A DNA stretch of 64,000 bases, taken from the NCBI RefSeq assembly GCF_001984825.2, contig NZ_CP043318.1, forward strand, positions 2,542,001 to 2,606,000, written 5' to 3'. Made by a program: the position numbers and the translations under genes. This document shows positions 57,178 through 64,000 of this stretch, piece by piece. Below the pieces are notes generated by a model. That model had not been told where the DNA came from. It worked only from the letters and a program-made list of their open reading frames with translations, and did not search any database. The DNA is from Enterobacter chengduensis (GTDB lineage Bacteria > Pseudomonadota > Gammaproteobacteria > Enterobacterales > Enterobacteriaceae). The stretch's first letter is position 1. Every line of letters starts with the position of its first letter.

Positions 57178-58995
57178 ATGGATTTTTATTTTTCCCGTTT
57201 TGAACAACGTCGACCTCCGGAACCGTTAAAAACACCGCGCTGGGTCATGATGACCTGGCAGGTGCTGGCGGTCGCGGCGCTTATTCTGGGCGCAAATTAT
57301 ATTTACTGGCGCTGGACCGCTTCCCTGAATACCGACGCGCTATGGTATGCCATACCGCTGGTCCTCGCCGAAACCCTGGCCTGGATAGGCACCGTGCTGT
57401 TTACCATCAACTTGTGGAAAGAACAGGATCCTCCCCAGAGCCCGCCGCCTGGCGAGATTAACGAATGCCTGGCACCTGACGAGGCCGTAGAGCCCCGTCC
57501 CGTTAAGGTGGATCTGTTCATTGCCACCTATTCGGAAGACACCGAGCTGGTCAGGCTGTCCATTCGCGACGCCCTGAAGATGGAATACCCGTTCCCGATT
57601 GACTATCGCATCCACGTGCTTGACGACGGCCGCCGCCCGGAGATGAAAGCCGTCTGTGAAGAGGAAGGCGTTAACTATATCAGCCGTCAGACCAACATCG
57701 GCTTTAAGGCCGGCAACCTGCGCAACGGCCTTGAGCAAACCGACGGCGATTTTATTGTGATCTGCGACGCCGATACCCGCGTATTTCCCACCCTGCTCAG
57801 CCATACGCTGGGCTATTTTCGCGATCCGGATGTCGCCTGGGTGCAGACGCCGCAGTGGTTCTTCGACCTTCCGGAAGGGGAAAATCTGTCGCGCTGGGGG
57901 CAGCGAAAAGTCGGAAAAGTGGGCTACGGTCTGGGCTGGCTGATTCAGAAATTTGTCGGACCGGTCACCGTTGGCCGCGACCCGTTTTTTAACGATCCGC
58001 GCATGTTCTATGACGTCATCCTGCGGCGGCGCAACTGGGCGAACGCGGCATTCTGCTGCGGCGCGGCGTCCATCCACCGTCGCGAGGCGGTCATGCAGGC
58101 CGCGCTCCGCAGCTACGTCTGGTCCGTCGAAGAGGAGATCCATCGCCATACCCGCGACATCCGCGATGACGAAACGCGCGAAGCGCTGCAGGAGGCGATG
58201 CGCCCGCACGTGGCGTTTGACACCGAGCTCACCCCCTACAAATTCCACGTCTCCGAAGATATCTACACCTCGGTGCTGCTGCACGGTGACGCCGCCCGGC
58301 GCTGGCGCTCGGTCATGCATCCGCGCGTTGAGTCGAAGATGCTCTCGCCGCAGGATATGCTGACCTGGATGATCCAGCGCTTTAAATACGCCGCCGGCTC
58401 GCTGGATATTTTGTTCCATGACAATATTTTCAGCCGTCGCCGCTTCAGGCTTTCGCTTCCCCAGACGCTGATGTATGCCACCACCTTCTGGTCCTATATG
58501 GCCTGCGTGTGGAACACGGTATTTTTGATCTCGCCCATTATCTATCTGTTCACCGGCATTCCGCCGGTCTCCGCCTGGTCGACGCCGTTCTATCTCCATT
58601 TTCTGCCGTTTTTTATCGTCTCGGAACTGGCCTTTATGTTCGGGACCTGGGGGATTTCGGCCTGGGACGGCAGAGCCTCTTACCTCTCCTTCTTTTCCAT
58701 GAACCTGCGCGCGCTCGATACGGTGCTGCGGGGCGAGCAGATCAAATTTCACGTCACGCCAAAAGAGCGGCAGACGGGCCGTTTTCTCTACCTGGTGAAG
58801 CCGCAGATTGCCATCGTGGTGCTCACCCTCGCAGGGCTTATCTGGGGAGGGATTCAGGTAGCGCGCGGTCAGGTGGACGATCCTTCCGGCTACGTCATCA
58901 ATATTTTCTGGGGTGGGGTGAACATCGCCGCCATGCTTCCCCTGATTTTTGCGGCCATGTGGACGCCCGCTGAAGAGGACGAGGTCACCCCATGA
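57178..58995 (+). CDS. Cellulose-synthase-like family 2 glycosyltransferase
   Basis: A 605-residue processive-type GT2 in the inner membrane. Two membrane segments lie near 25-45 and 55-80, then the catalytic domain: HVLDDGRRPEMK (D149, D150), CDADT (DxD, 197-199), VQTPQWFFD, the base-region SED (359-361), and QRFKY at 400-404 where BcsA has QxxRW. Further membrane segments follow to the end. The C-terminal PilZ domain of BcsA is missing, so direct c-di-GMP control is unlikely. Sugar and linkage are unknown. It starts the rightward operon and overlaps the first DUF3131 gene by 4 bp. Confidence 0.9.
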   Translation: MDFYFSRFEQRRPPEPLKTPRWVMMTWQVLAVAALILGANYIYWRWTASLNTDALWYAIPLVLAETLAWIGTVLFTINLWKEQDPPQSPPPGEINECLAPDEAVEPRPVKVDLFIATYSEDTELVRLSIRDALKMEYPFPIDYRIHVLDDGRRPEMKAVCEEEGVNYISRQTNIGFKAGNLRNGLEQTDGDFIVICDADTRVFPTLLSHTLGYFRDPDVAWVQTPQWFFDLPEGENLSRWGQRKVGKVGYGLGWLIQKFVGPVTVGRDPFFNDPRMFYDVILRRRNWANAAFCCGAASIHRREAVMQAALRSYVWSVEEEIHRHTRDIRDDETREALQEAMRPHVAFDTELTPYKFHVSEDIYTSVLLHGDAARRWRSVMHPRVESKMLSPQDMLTWMIQRFKYAAGSLDILFHDNIFSRRRFRLSLPQTLMYATTFWSYMACVWNTVFLISPIIYLFTGIPPVSAWSTPFYLHFLPFFIVSELAFMFGTWGISAWDGRASYLSFFSMNLRALDTVLRGEQIKFHVTPKERQTGRFLYLVKPQIAIVVLTLAGLIWGGIQVARGQVDDPSGYVINIFWGGVNIAAMLPLIFAAMWTPAEEDEVTP

Positions 58996-60311
58996 GGATA
59001 CGTGATGCCCTGCTGCCCGCGCGCAGTTACCTCACCATTTTGCTCGGGTTTCTGCTCGGCTTTGCCGTGGTGGTCTGGGTTGAAAAACAGATGCCCACCC
59101 GCGTGGAAAGCAGCGGCGGCATCGCGCTCAGTAAAGACTTCCCGCCGCTGCCCGCGAAGCGCGCGCTGACCTATGACGAAGCCATCTGGGCGCGGGTCGC
59201 CTGGCAATACTATGTAAATAATACCCAGCCGAACGGCCTGGCGAACGCCAGCGACGGCGAGCCCTGGCTGAGCCTCTGGAGCGTGGGGAGCTACCTGTTT
59301 GCGACCGCTGCCGCAGAGCAGCTCAACATTATTTCCGCCGATGAGTTCGACGAGAGGATCGGCACCGCCCTGTTCACGCTCGGGCAACTGCCGCTCAACG
59401 AGCAGGGCCTTCCCGCCGCGTATTACCATGCGGATACCCTGAAGATCCTCGGGAAACCCGACGCCTCGGCAATCGGGCTGAGCCGCCTGCTGACGGCGCT
59501 TCAGACCCTGCTATGGCGCTATCCTCAGCACGCGGCGGCTATCCACGATCTGATTAGCCTCTGGAACACCGGCGCGCTGATAGAAAATAACGACCAAAGC
59601 CAGGCGGCCGTGCCGCTCCACCACTGGGCGCTGACCGCTGACGAACAGCGGGACAGCTTTGGCTACCGCCTCTACGCCAGCCATACGCTGCGCCTGATTG
59701 ACAGCGCGGCGGGCCTTGCGGTCACCAATCCGCCGGAAGGGCAAAAGATGATCGATCTGGACGGCGTGATGGTGCCCGATGAAGGGCTACGCACGCCCTG
59801 GGGCAAGCAAACCTCCCTCATCAGTCTCCCCTATCTGTTAACCGGCCTTGAGCTGGGCTTTGATGCGCAGAGCGCTGAAATTGCATGGCGAATTATGCAG
59901 ATCCAGCAGCGGCGCCATAGCCTGCGTACCCCAAAACCGCCGATCAGCACGGATTATGCCGAACCGGCCCCGGATTACGTTACCGATCTGCCGAACAGGC
60001 AGCCGGTTCAGTCACGCGCCCTGCGCGACGAGGTGCCGGAGAAGGTGGCGATAGCCTCAACCCGCACCGCGTTTGCCTGGTATGCCCTGTTCCGCAATAG
60101 CTGGAGCGAAGCGCTGCGCCAGCAGGTTCTGGCCCTTCAGGTGCCGGGTAAAGGCTGGCAGCGCGGGTTAAATCTTAACAACAGCGTCAACGCCGTCGTG
60201 GACGCCGATACCAATGCCATCGTGCTGGAAAGTTTGTCTTACATCGCGCACGGTCAGATGCTTTGTCTGGCCTGCCTCTACACTTCCCCCTCAGCAGGAG
60301 CAACGCCATGA
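58992..60311 (+). CDS. DUF3131 protein 1, membrane-anchored
   Basis: 439 residues: one N-terminal membrane anchor (~12-33) followed by a periplasmic DUF3131 domain. The family pattern AWQYYVNNTQPNGLANASDG...LWSVGSYL is at ~75-110. Helix-rich with regularly spaced motifs, it probably folds as an (alpha/alpha)6 toroid like GH144/GH189 glucan enzymes; that is inference. The first and most divergent of three tandem paralogues. It overlaps its neighbours by 4 bp on each side (ATGA), so expression is tightly coupled to the GT2. Confidence 0.85.
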   Translation: MRIRDALLPARSYLTILLGFLLGFAVVVWVEKQMPTRVESSGGIALSKDFPPLPAKRALTYDEAIWARVAWQYYVNNTQPNGLANASDGEPWLSLWSVGSYLFATAAAEQLNIISADEFDERIGTALFTLGQLPLNEQGLPAAYYHADTLKILGKPDASAIGLSRLLTALQTLLWRYPQHAAAIHDLISLWNTGALIENNDQSQAAVPLHHWALTADEQRDSFGYRLYASHTLRLIDSAAGLAVTNPPEGQKMIDLDGVMVPDEGLRTPWGKQTSLISLPYLLTGLELGFDAQSAEIAWRIMQIQQRRHSLRTPKPPISTDYAEPAPDYVTDLPNRQPVQSRALRDEVPEKVAIASTRTAFAWYALFRNSWSEALRQQVLALQVPGKGWQRGLNLNNSVNAVVDADTNAIVLESLSYIAHGQMLCLACLYTSPSAGATP

Positions 60312-61855
60312 AGCCACGATCCCCGATCCTTTTTCACCTGCTCACGGGACTAACGATCTGCTGGCTGGCACTCTCGACCGCGCGTGCGGACACAGAGCTT
60401 CCTGCATCGGGTTACTCCCCGCGCAGCGGCGAGCTGACGGCCCGAGAGATGACCATCGCGAAAAACGCCTGGCAGTATTTCGTCGCCAACTATCAGCCCA
60501 CGACGGGCCTGGTGAATGCGGTCAATAAATATCCCTCCACCACCATGTGGGACAGTGCCTCCTATCTGGCCGCCCTGACGGCGGCGCGCGAGCTGGGGAT
60601 CATTGATAAAGCGGAATTCGATCGCCGGATGCTGAAATTTCTCGCCACGTTAAACACCCTGGTACTGTTCCGCAACGAGCTGCCCAACAAGGCCTATAAC
60701 ACCATCAGCGGCCAGAAGGTGGACTACACCAACAAGCCCGGCGAAATTGGCTTCTCGGCGCTGGACATCGGGAGGATGCTGGTCTGGCTGAAAATCATCA
60801 AAGAGCGCTATCCGGAGTATGGCAACAGCGTGGATAACGTGGTGCTCGGCTGGGATTTCAGCCATGCGATCGACCCCTGCGGCACGCTCTACGGGGCCTA
60901 TCTGGAGAACGGCCAGCCGAAGTATGTTCAAGAAGGCCGTCTGGGCTATGAAGAGTATGGCGCGGCGGGCTACCAGCTGTGGGGGTTTAATACCTGTAAG
61001 GCCAGCCGCCCGCAGCCTTACGAGCTGGCCGAGATCTACTGCGTGCTGGTCCCGTACGATTCGCGCGACCCACGCGACACCTCTCAGCATAACTACGTGG
61101 TGACGGAATCTTACCTGCTCTACGGGCTGGAGTTCGGCTTTGATAAGCCGACCGACCGGGACAACGCCCCGCGCGACTACTCCCTGACGTGGATGAAAAA
61201 CTTTGCCGACCGCGTTTATCAGGCGCAGGAGAACCGCTATACCATTACCGGTGTTCTCACCGCGCGCTCCGAGCACCAGCTCGATAAAGCCCCGTACTTC
61301 GTCTATGACACCGTCTTCAGCGACGGATACAACTGGAACACCATTACCGATAAGGGCCAGTTTGTTCCTAACGCTGCCGCGATATCGCTGAAGGCGGCGC
61401 TGGGCATGTGGGTGCTGTGGAACTCCCCTTATACCGACCGCCTGCTGAACACCATTGAGAATGCTAACGAAGAGGGAAAAGGCTACTACGAAGGGCTGTA
61501 TGAAAACGGTGACGGCCCGATCAAAGAGTTCACGGCGAACAATAACGGCATCATGCTGGAGGCCCTGCTGTTCAAAAAAGAGGGAAAACTGCTGGCCTTC
61601 AACACCGACAACCCGAAGAGCAAGGATTTTGCCCCGTCTTTGTGGGATCAAAAGCTGCTCGATCAGTTTGAAGAGAACAACGCCCAGCGCAACCGCCCGT
61701 TCCTGAGCAGCACGCCGTCGGTAAAAAGCTGGTGCGACCGAACCGGCGTCACGCAGCGCACCCAACCCGCCTGTCAGGCCTGTCAGTGCGCGTCATGCAG
61801 CGCGGACGAGCCCGTTAAACTGCCTCCGGTGACCGCGCAATGCTTAAAACCATAG
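60308..61855 (+). CDS. DUF3131 protein 2, periplasmic with Cys-rich tail
   Basis: 515 residues with a cleavable signal peptide (ARA-DTE near residue 28). The DUF3131 domain covers ~50-470 with AWQYFVANYQPTTGLVNAVNKYP...MWDSASYL and the acidic centre YDTVFSDGYNWN. The last ~45 residues form a separate cysteine-rich tail ending CQACQCASC and a final Cys, which could bind metal or form disulfides; its paralogues lack it. I use ATG 60308, which overlaps the previous stop. It is the largest of the three paralogues. Confidence 0.85.
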   Translation: MKPRSPILFHLLTGLTICWLALSTARADTELPASGYSPRSGELTAREMTIAKNAWQYFVANYQPTTGLVNAVNKYPSTTMWDSASYLAALTAARELGIIDKAEFDRRMLKFLATLNTLVLFRNELPNKAYNTISGQKVDYTNKPGEIGFSALDIGRMLVWLKIIKERYPEYGNSVDNVVLGWDFSHAIDPCGTLYGAYLENGQPKYVQEGRLGYEEYGAAGYQLWGFNTCKASRPQPYELAEIYCVLVPYDSRDPRDTSQHNYVVTESYLLYGLEFGFDKPTDRDNAPRDYSLTWMKNFADRVYQAQENRYTITGVLTARSEHQLDKAPYFVYDTVFSDGYNWNTITDKGQFVPNAAAISLKAALGMWVLWNSPYTDRLLNTIENANEEGKGYYEGLYENGDGPIKEFTANNNGIMLEALLFKKEGKLLAFNTDNPKSKDFAPSLWDQKLLDQFEENNAQRNRPFLSSTPSVKSWCDRTGVTQRTQPACQACQCASCSADEPVKLPPVTAQCLKP

Positions 61856-63234
61856 CCAGAGGGCTCGCGGGATTACTCCTCGCAGGCGCGATCGTCTTTG
61901 CTCTGTTTGGCCATCAGGGTGCGGGCTGGCGCTGGCTCATCAACGGCGGCTGGCATTCCAGCGCGCGTATCTCAGCCCTGACGCCGGAAGAGCAGGCGTG
62001 GGCGGCAACCGCCTGGCGCTATTTCGCCAATAATACCCAGCCGCAAACCGGGCTGGTCAACGGAAGCGACAAACAGCCCCGCGTCACGCTCTGGCAAATG
62101 GGCGATACGCTTATCGCCCTGCTGGCGGCAAAAGAGCTGGGGCTGATTGATGACGCCGAGTATGACGCTCGCTTAACCCGTATCATGGGCACCCTTAACC
62201 GCCTGATGCTGACCGATGCCCGCACGCCGGGCCGACTCTATTCCAGCCAGACGGCGACGCCCGTCGACTTTAGCGGTAAGCCCATCAAAAATGGTTGGTC
62301 CGCGCGCGACATGGCGCGCCTGATGCTCGCCCTGCGCCTCACCGCGGAGCGGGAGCCGCAGTACAGCGAATATCTGGATAAGATCGTCCTGCGCTGGAAT
62401 TTCTGCCCGGTCATCGACAGCGAGGGCGAACTGTGGTCATCGTCCCTGCAAAACGGCCAGCCGGTCGTCCGGGAAGAGCTGCGCCTGGGCGAGAGCGAAT
62501 ATGCCGCGACGGCGTTCCAGCTGTGGGGATTTTCTCCCGATAAGGCCTTCACGCCCCCGGCGCGCCACGTCATCATCGCCCAGCGACGTCTGGCCGTGGA
62601 CGCGCGGGATCCGCGCACCACGTGGCAGCCCTCTTTGATTACCACCCTTCCCTATATGCTGCCGGGCCTGGAGTTTGGCTGGGAGCCCGACGGCGTGGGG
62701 GCCGACCTGCAAAAGCGGCTGCGCAAGCAGGCCGAAAACGTCTGGCTGAGCCAGAAGACCCGCTGGGAGACCGATAAAATCCTGACGGCAAGGGCTGATT
62801 TCACGCTCTCACAGGCACCCTGGCATATTCAGGATGCCGTCTGGGGAAATGGCTATGCCTGGAACGCGGTCGGCGACGATGGCCGGGACTACACCCGTTT
62901 CTCGCAGGTATCGACCAGGGCGGTTTTTGCCCTCTGGGCGCTATGGGACACCCCGTACACCGACGTGCTGATGTCGGTGACAAAGCATCTTAACGACCCG
63001 CAGAAAGGCTGGTACGAAGGCCGCCTTGAAGCCACGGGCGATACCAACGCTGCGTTAACCCTGTCCACCAACGCCACGGTTCTGGAAGCTCTTTTCTTTA
63101 AACACAACGCCGGGCCTCTGTTTGACGTCCGTCGCGCGAAGAAAGAGAGCTACTTTTCACGCCGCCTGGCAGAGGAATACACGCCCATCGGGCACTGTCT
63201 GCCGGGCGAAAGCACCATAAGGAGGAGGCCGTGA
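61840..63234 (+). CDS. DUF3131 protein 3, membrane-anchored
   Basis: 464 residues with an N-terminal membrane segment (~8-25) and a DUF3131 domain (~45-440) that follows protein 2 closely: AWRYFANNTQPQTGLVNGSDKQP...LWQMGDTL, GWSARDMARLMLALRL, and IQDAVWGNGYAWN. The acid pair SDG of protein 2 is WGNG here, so the two may differ in activity. It starts 16 bp inside the end of gene 2 and its stop overlaps the globin-like start by 4 bp. Confidence 0.85.
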   Translation: MLKTIARGLAGLLLAGAIVFALFGHQGAGWRWLINGGWHSSARISALTPEEQAWAATAWRYFANNTQPQTGLVNGSDKQPRVTLWQMGDTLIALLAAKELGLIDDAEYDARLTRIMGTLNRLMLTDARTPGRLYSSQTATPVDFSGKPIKNGWSARDMARLMLALRLTAEREPQYSEYLDKIVLRWNFCPVIDSEGELWSSSLQNGQPVVREELRLGESEYAATAFQLWGFSPDKAFTPPARHVIIAQRRLAVDARDPRTTWQPSLITTLPYMLPGLEFGWEPDGVGADLQKRLRKQAENVWLSQKTRWETDKILTARADFTLSQAPWHIQDAVWGNGYAWNAVGDDGRDYTRFSQVSTRAVFALWALWDTPYTDVLMSVTKHLNDPQKGWYEGRLEATGDTNAALTLSTNATVLEALFFKHNAGPLFDVRRAKKESYFSRRLAEEYTPIGHCLPGESTIRRRP

Positions 63235-63656
63235 AGTTCTATCGCGATCTGTTTGAATCCAGCCTGAACCGCGTCTTTCCTGATAATGAAAAAACCGCGT
63301 TTTTTCAGACGTTCTATGACGCCTTCGTCCATATGTCGCCCGAAACTGAAGCGCATTTTTCTCGCCTGCCGGAGCGGGAAGGTCAGCAGACCCTGTTTAA
63401 AAGCTTCTTTGCCATGCTGGCGGTAGACGGCGCCCTGATCGTCCCTGATTTTCTTGAGCGCCTGGCGCGGGAGCAAAGCGATGACGGTCTTCATCTTCCC
63501 CCGCGCTTTTTTGCCCTGTGGCGAGAAGCCATGCTCAACGCGGTGAGCCTGCGCGATCCGCTCTGCGACGATGAGATCCTGACCGCTTGGGCGATGGCCA
63601 TCGCGCCCGGTCTGGAATACCTGCGCCGACAGGCAGAACTGCATTACCGCGCGTAG
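63231..63656 (+). CDS. Globin-fold sensor protein without proximal histidine
   Basis: A 141-residue all-helical protein with the globin-sensor pattern: F-rich helix A/B (FFQTFYDAFVHMSPE), FFAMLAVDGALI (helix E region) and LERLAREQSDDG...FFALWREAML, where globins have LAxxHxxxGV. The proximal His position is Gln82, so ordinary haem ligation is not expected; His88 is offset. This recalls the haem-free globin domain of RsbR stressosome proteins. It starts at GTG inside the preceding stop with GGAGGAGG upstream. It lies beside the PAS gene and opposite an RsbU/V/W-like switch, so a signalling role is likely. Confidence 0.65.
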   Translation: MKFYRDLFESSLNRVFPDNEKTAFFQTFYDAFVHMSPETEAHFSRLPEREGQQTLFKSFFAMLAVDGALIVPDFLERLAREQSDDGLHLPPRFFALWREAMLNAVSLRDPLCDDEILTAWAMAIAPGLEYLRRQAELHYRA

Positions 63657-63667
63657 GGAGAATCACG

Positions 63668-64000
63668 ATGAGCGCATTCACGTACGACCTTAACGCGCTG
63701 CCGGCCGCCGTCATGATTTATGACCGTGATGAACGCCTGCAGGCCTGGAATCACAACGTGGCCCTGTTCTATCCGGTCATCACCCCGTGGCTGAAGGAAG
63801 GGACGACCCTTGAAGCGCTGGCGGAGCGCTTTATCGATGCCGTTTACAACGTCGATCCCGGCCTGCGCCAGACGTTGCGCGAGTCGATTGTGCGCAACTG
63901 TCGGCAGGATAAACACTGCGAGGTGCGCCAGGCCGGACAGCGCCGCATCTTCGTTCAGCACCAGCGGCTTGCGGACGGCGGCATTGTCAGCCTCCACAGC
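63668..64000 (+). CDS. PAS-domain signalling protein (3' end outside window)
   Basis: The first 111 codons of a protein that continues past the window. ALPAAVMIYDRDERLQAWN and the later IFVQHQRLADGGIVSLHS form one PAS domain of the PAS_7 type, which is usually followed by a histidine kinase or GGDEF output domain. Either would fit: a kinase could feed the REC-PP2C protein, a cyclase could control glycan synthesis. AGGGAGA precedes the ATG; 11 bp separate it from the globin-like gene. Confidence 0.8.
   Translation, partial: MSAFTYDLNALPAAVMIYDRDERLQAWNHNVALFYPVITPWLKEGTTLEALAERFIDAVYNVDPGLRQTLRESIVRNCRQDKHCEVRQAGQRRIFVQHQRLADGGIVSLHS

Noticed and set aside
57340..58752. Long open frame antisense to the GT2 gene
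   Set aside because: The GT2 frame carries all expected motifs; the antisense product has no recognisable domain or ribosome site.
60650..61765. Long open frame antisense to the second DUF3131 gene
   Set aside because: Shadow of a GC-rich gene with clear paralogues on the other strand.

Overview
The window reads as chromosome of an enterobacterium of the Enterobacter / Lelliottia kind. Proteins such as UxaB, Tam, YneE, YneG, GlsB and CusCFBA-RS look very close to their E. coli counterparts, codon use is GC-rich, and REP elements of the enterobacterial type are present. The left part keeps the E. coli gene set tam - yneE - uxaB - dgcF - yneG - glsB in the same relative order, with extra genes inserted. 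No tRNA, rRNA, CRISPR array or insertion sequence was seen. Identifications rest on recalled family features, because no search could be run.

Layout. 1-7.1 kb: glsB (5' end cut), yneG, two diguanylate cyclases, a GNAT, uxaB and yneE. 7.1-12.8 kb: an insert between yneE and tam with two GNATs, an exported alpha/beta hydrolase broken by a frameshift, an OmpR/EnvZ-type two-component pair and a DipZ-like thiol-redox membrane protein. Similar direct repeats lie upstream of the hydrolase and of dipZ. 12.8-16.8 kb: tam, a NudK-like Nudix enzyme, a DeoR regulator, a DUF4406 protein, a PACE efflux pump and a Bcr-like pseudogene. 16.8-23.6 kb: two LysR regulators and a redox/aromatic-type catabolic cluster (DJ-1-like, aldo-keto reductase, quinone reductase-like, exported double-ABM and double-CMD proteins). 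23.7-32.1 kb: complete copper/silver efflux locus cusCFBA with divergent cusRS and a clear CusR box. 32.1-38.1 kb: a LysR/MFS pair and a DUF969-DUF979-DUF2891 transport unit with a divergent MarR-like regulator. 38.1-44.5 kb: treZ-treY-glgX, which makes trehalose from glycogen or maltodextrin. 44.5-46 kb: a streptothricin-acetyltransferase-like GNAT and a class C acid phosphatase. 46-49 kb: a likely cell-wall-degrading effector with its periplasmic immunity protein; the base composition drops sharply at the toxin domain. 49-52.8 kb: a metallo-beta-lactamase-fold enzyme, then a LysR regulator divergent from an AroY-like UbiD-family decarboxylase.

The most interesting region is 52.8-64 kb. Two divergent gene sets share one intergenic region. 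Leftward run an OpgC-like membrane acyltransferase, an outer-membrane barrel, and an RsbU/RsbV/RsbW-like partner-switch module (REC-PP2C phosphatase, STAS protein, HATPase). Rightward run a cellulose-synthase-like GT2, three tandem DUF3131 paralogues, a globin-fold protein lacking the proximal histidine, and a PAS protein cut by the window end. I infer an envelope or exopolysaccharide synthesis, modification and export system under partner-switch control. It resembles Vibrio Syp logic (SypE/SypA), but I do not recognise it as a described system.
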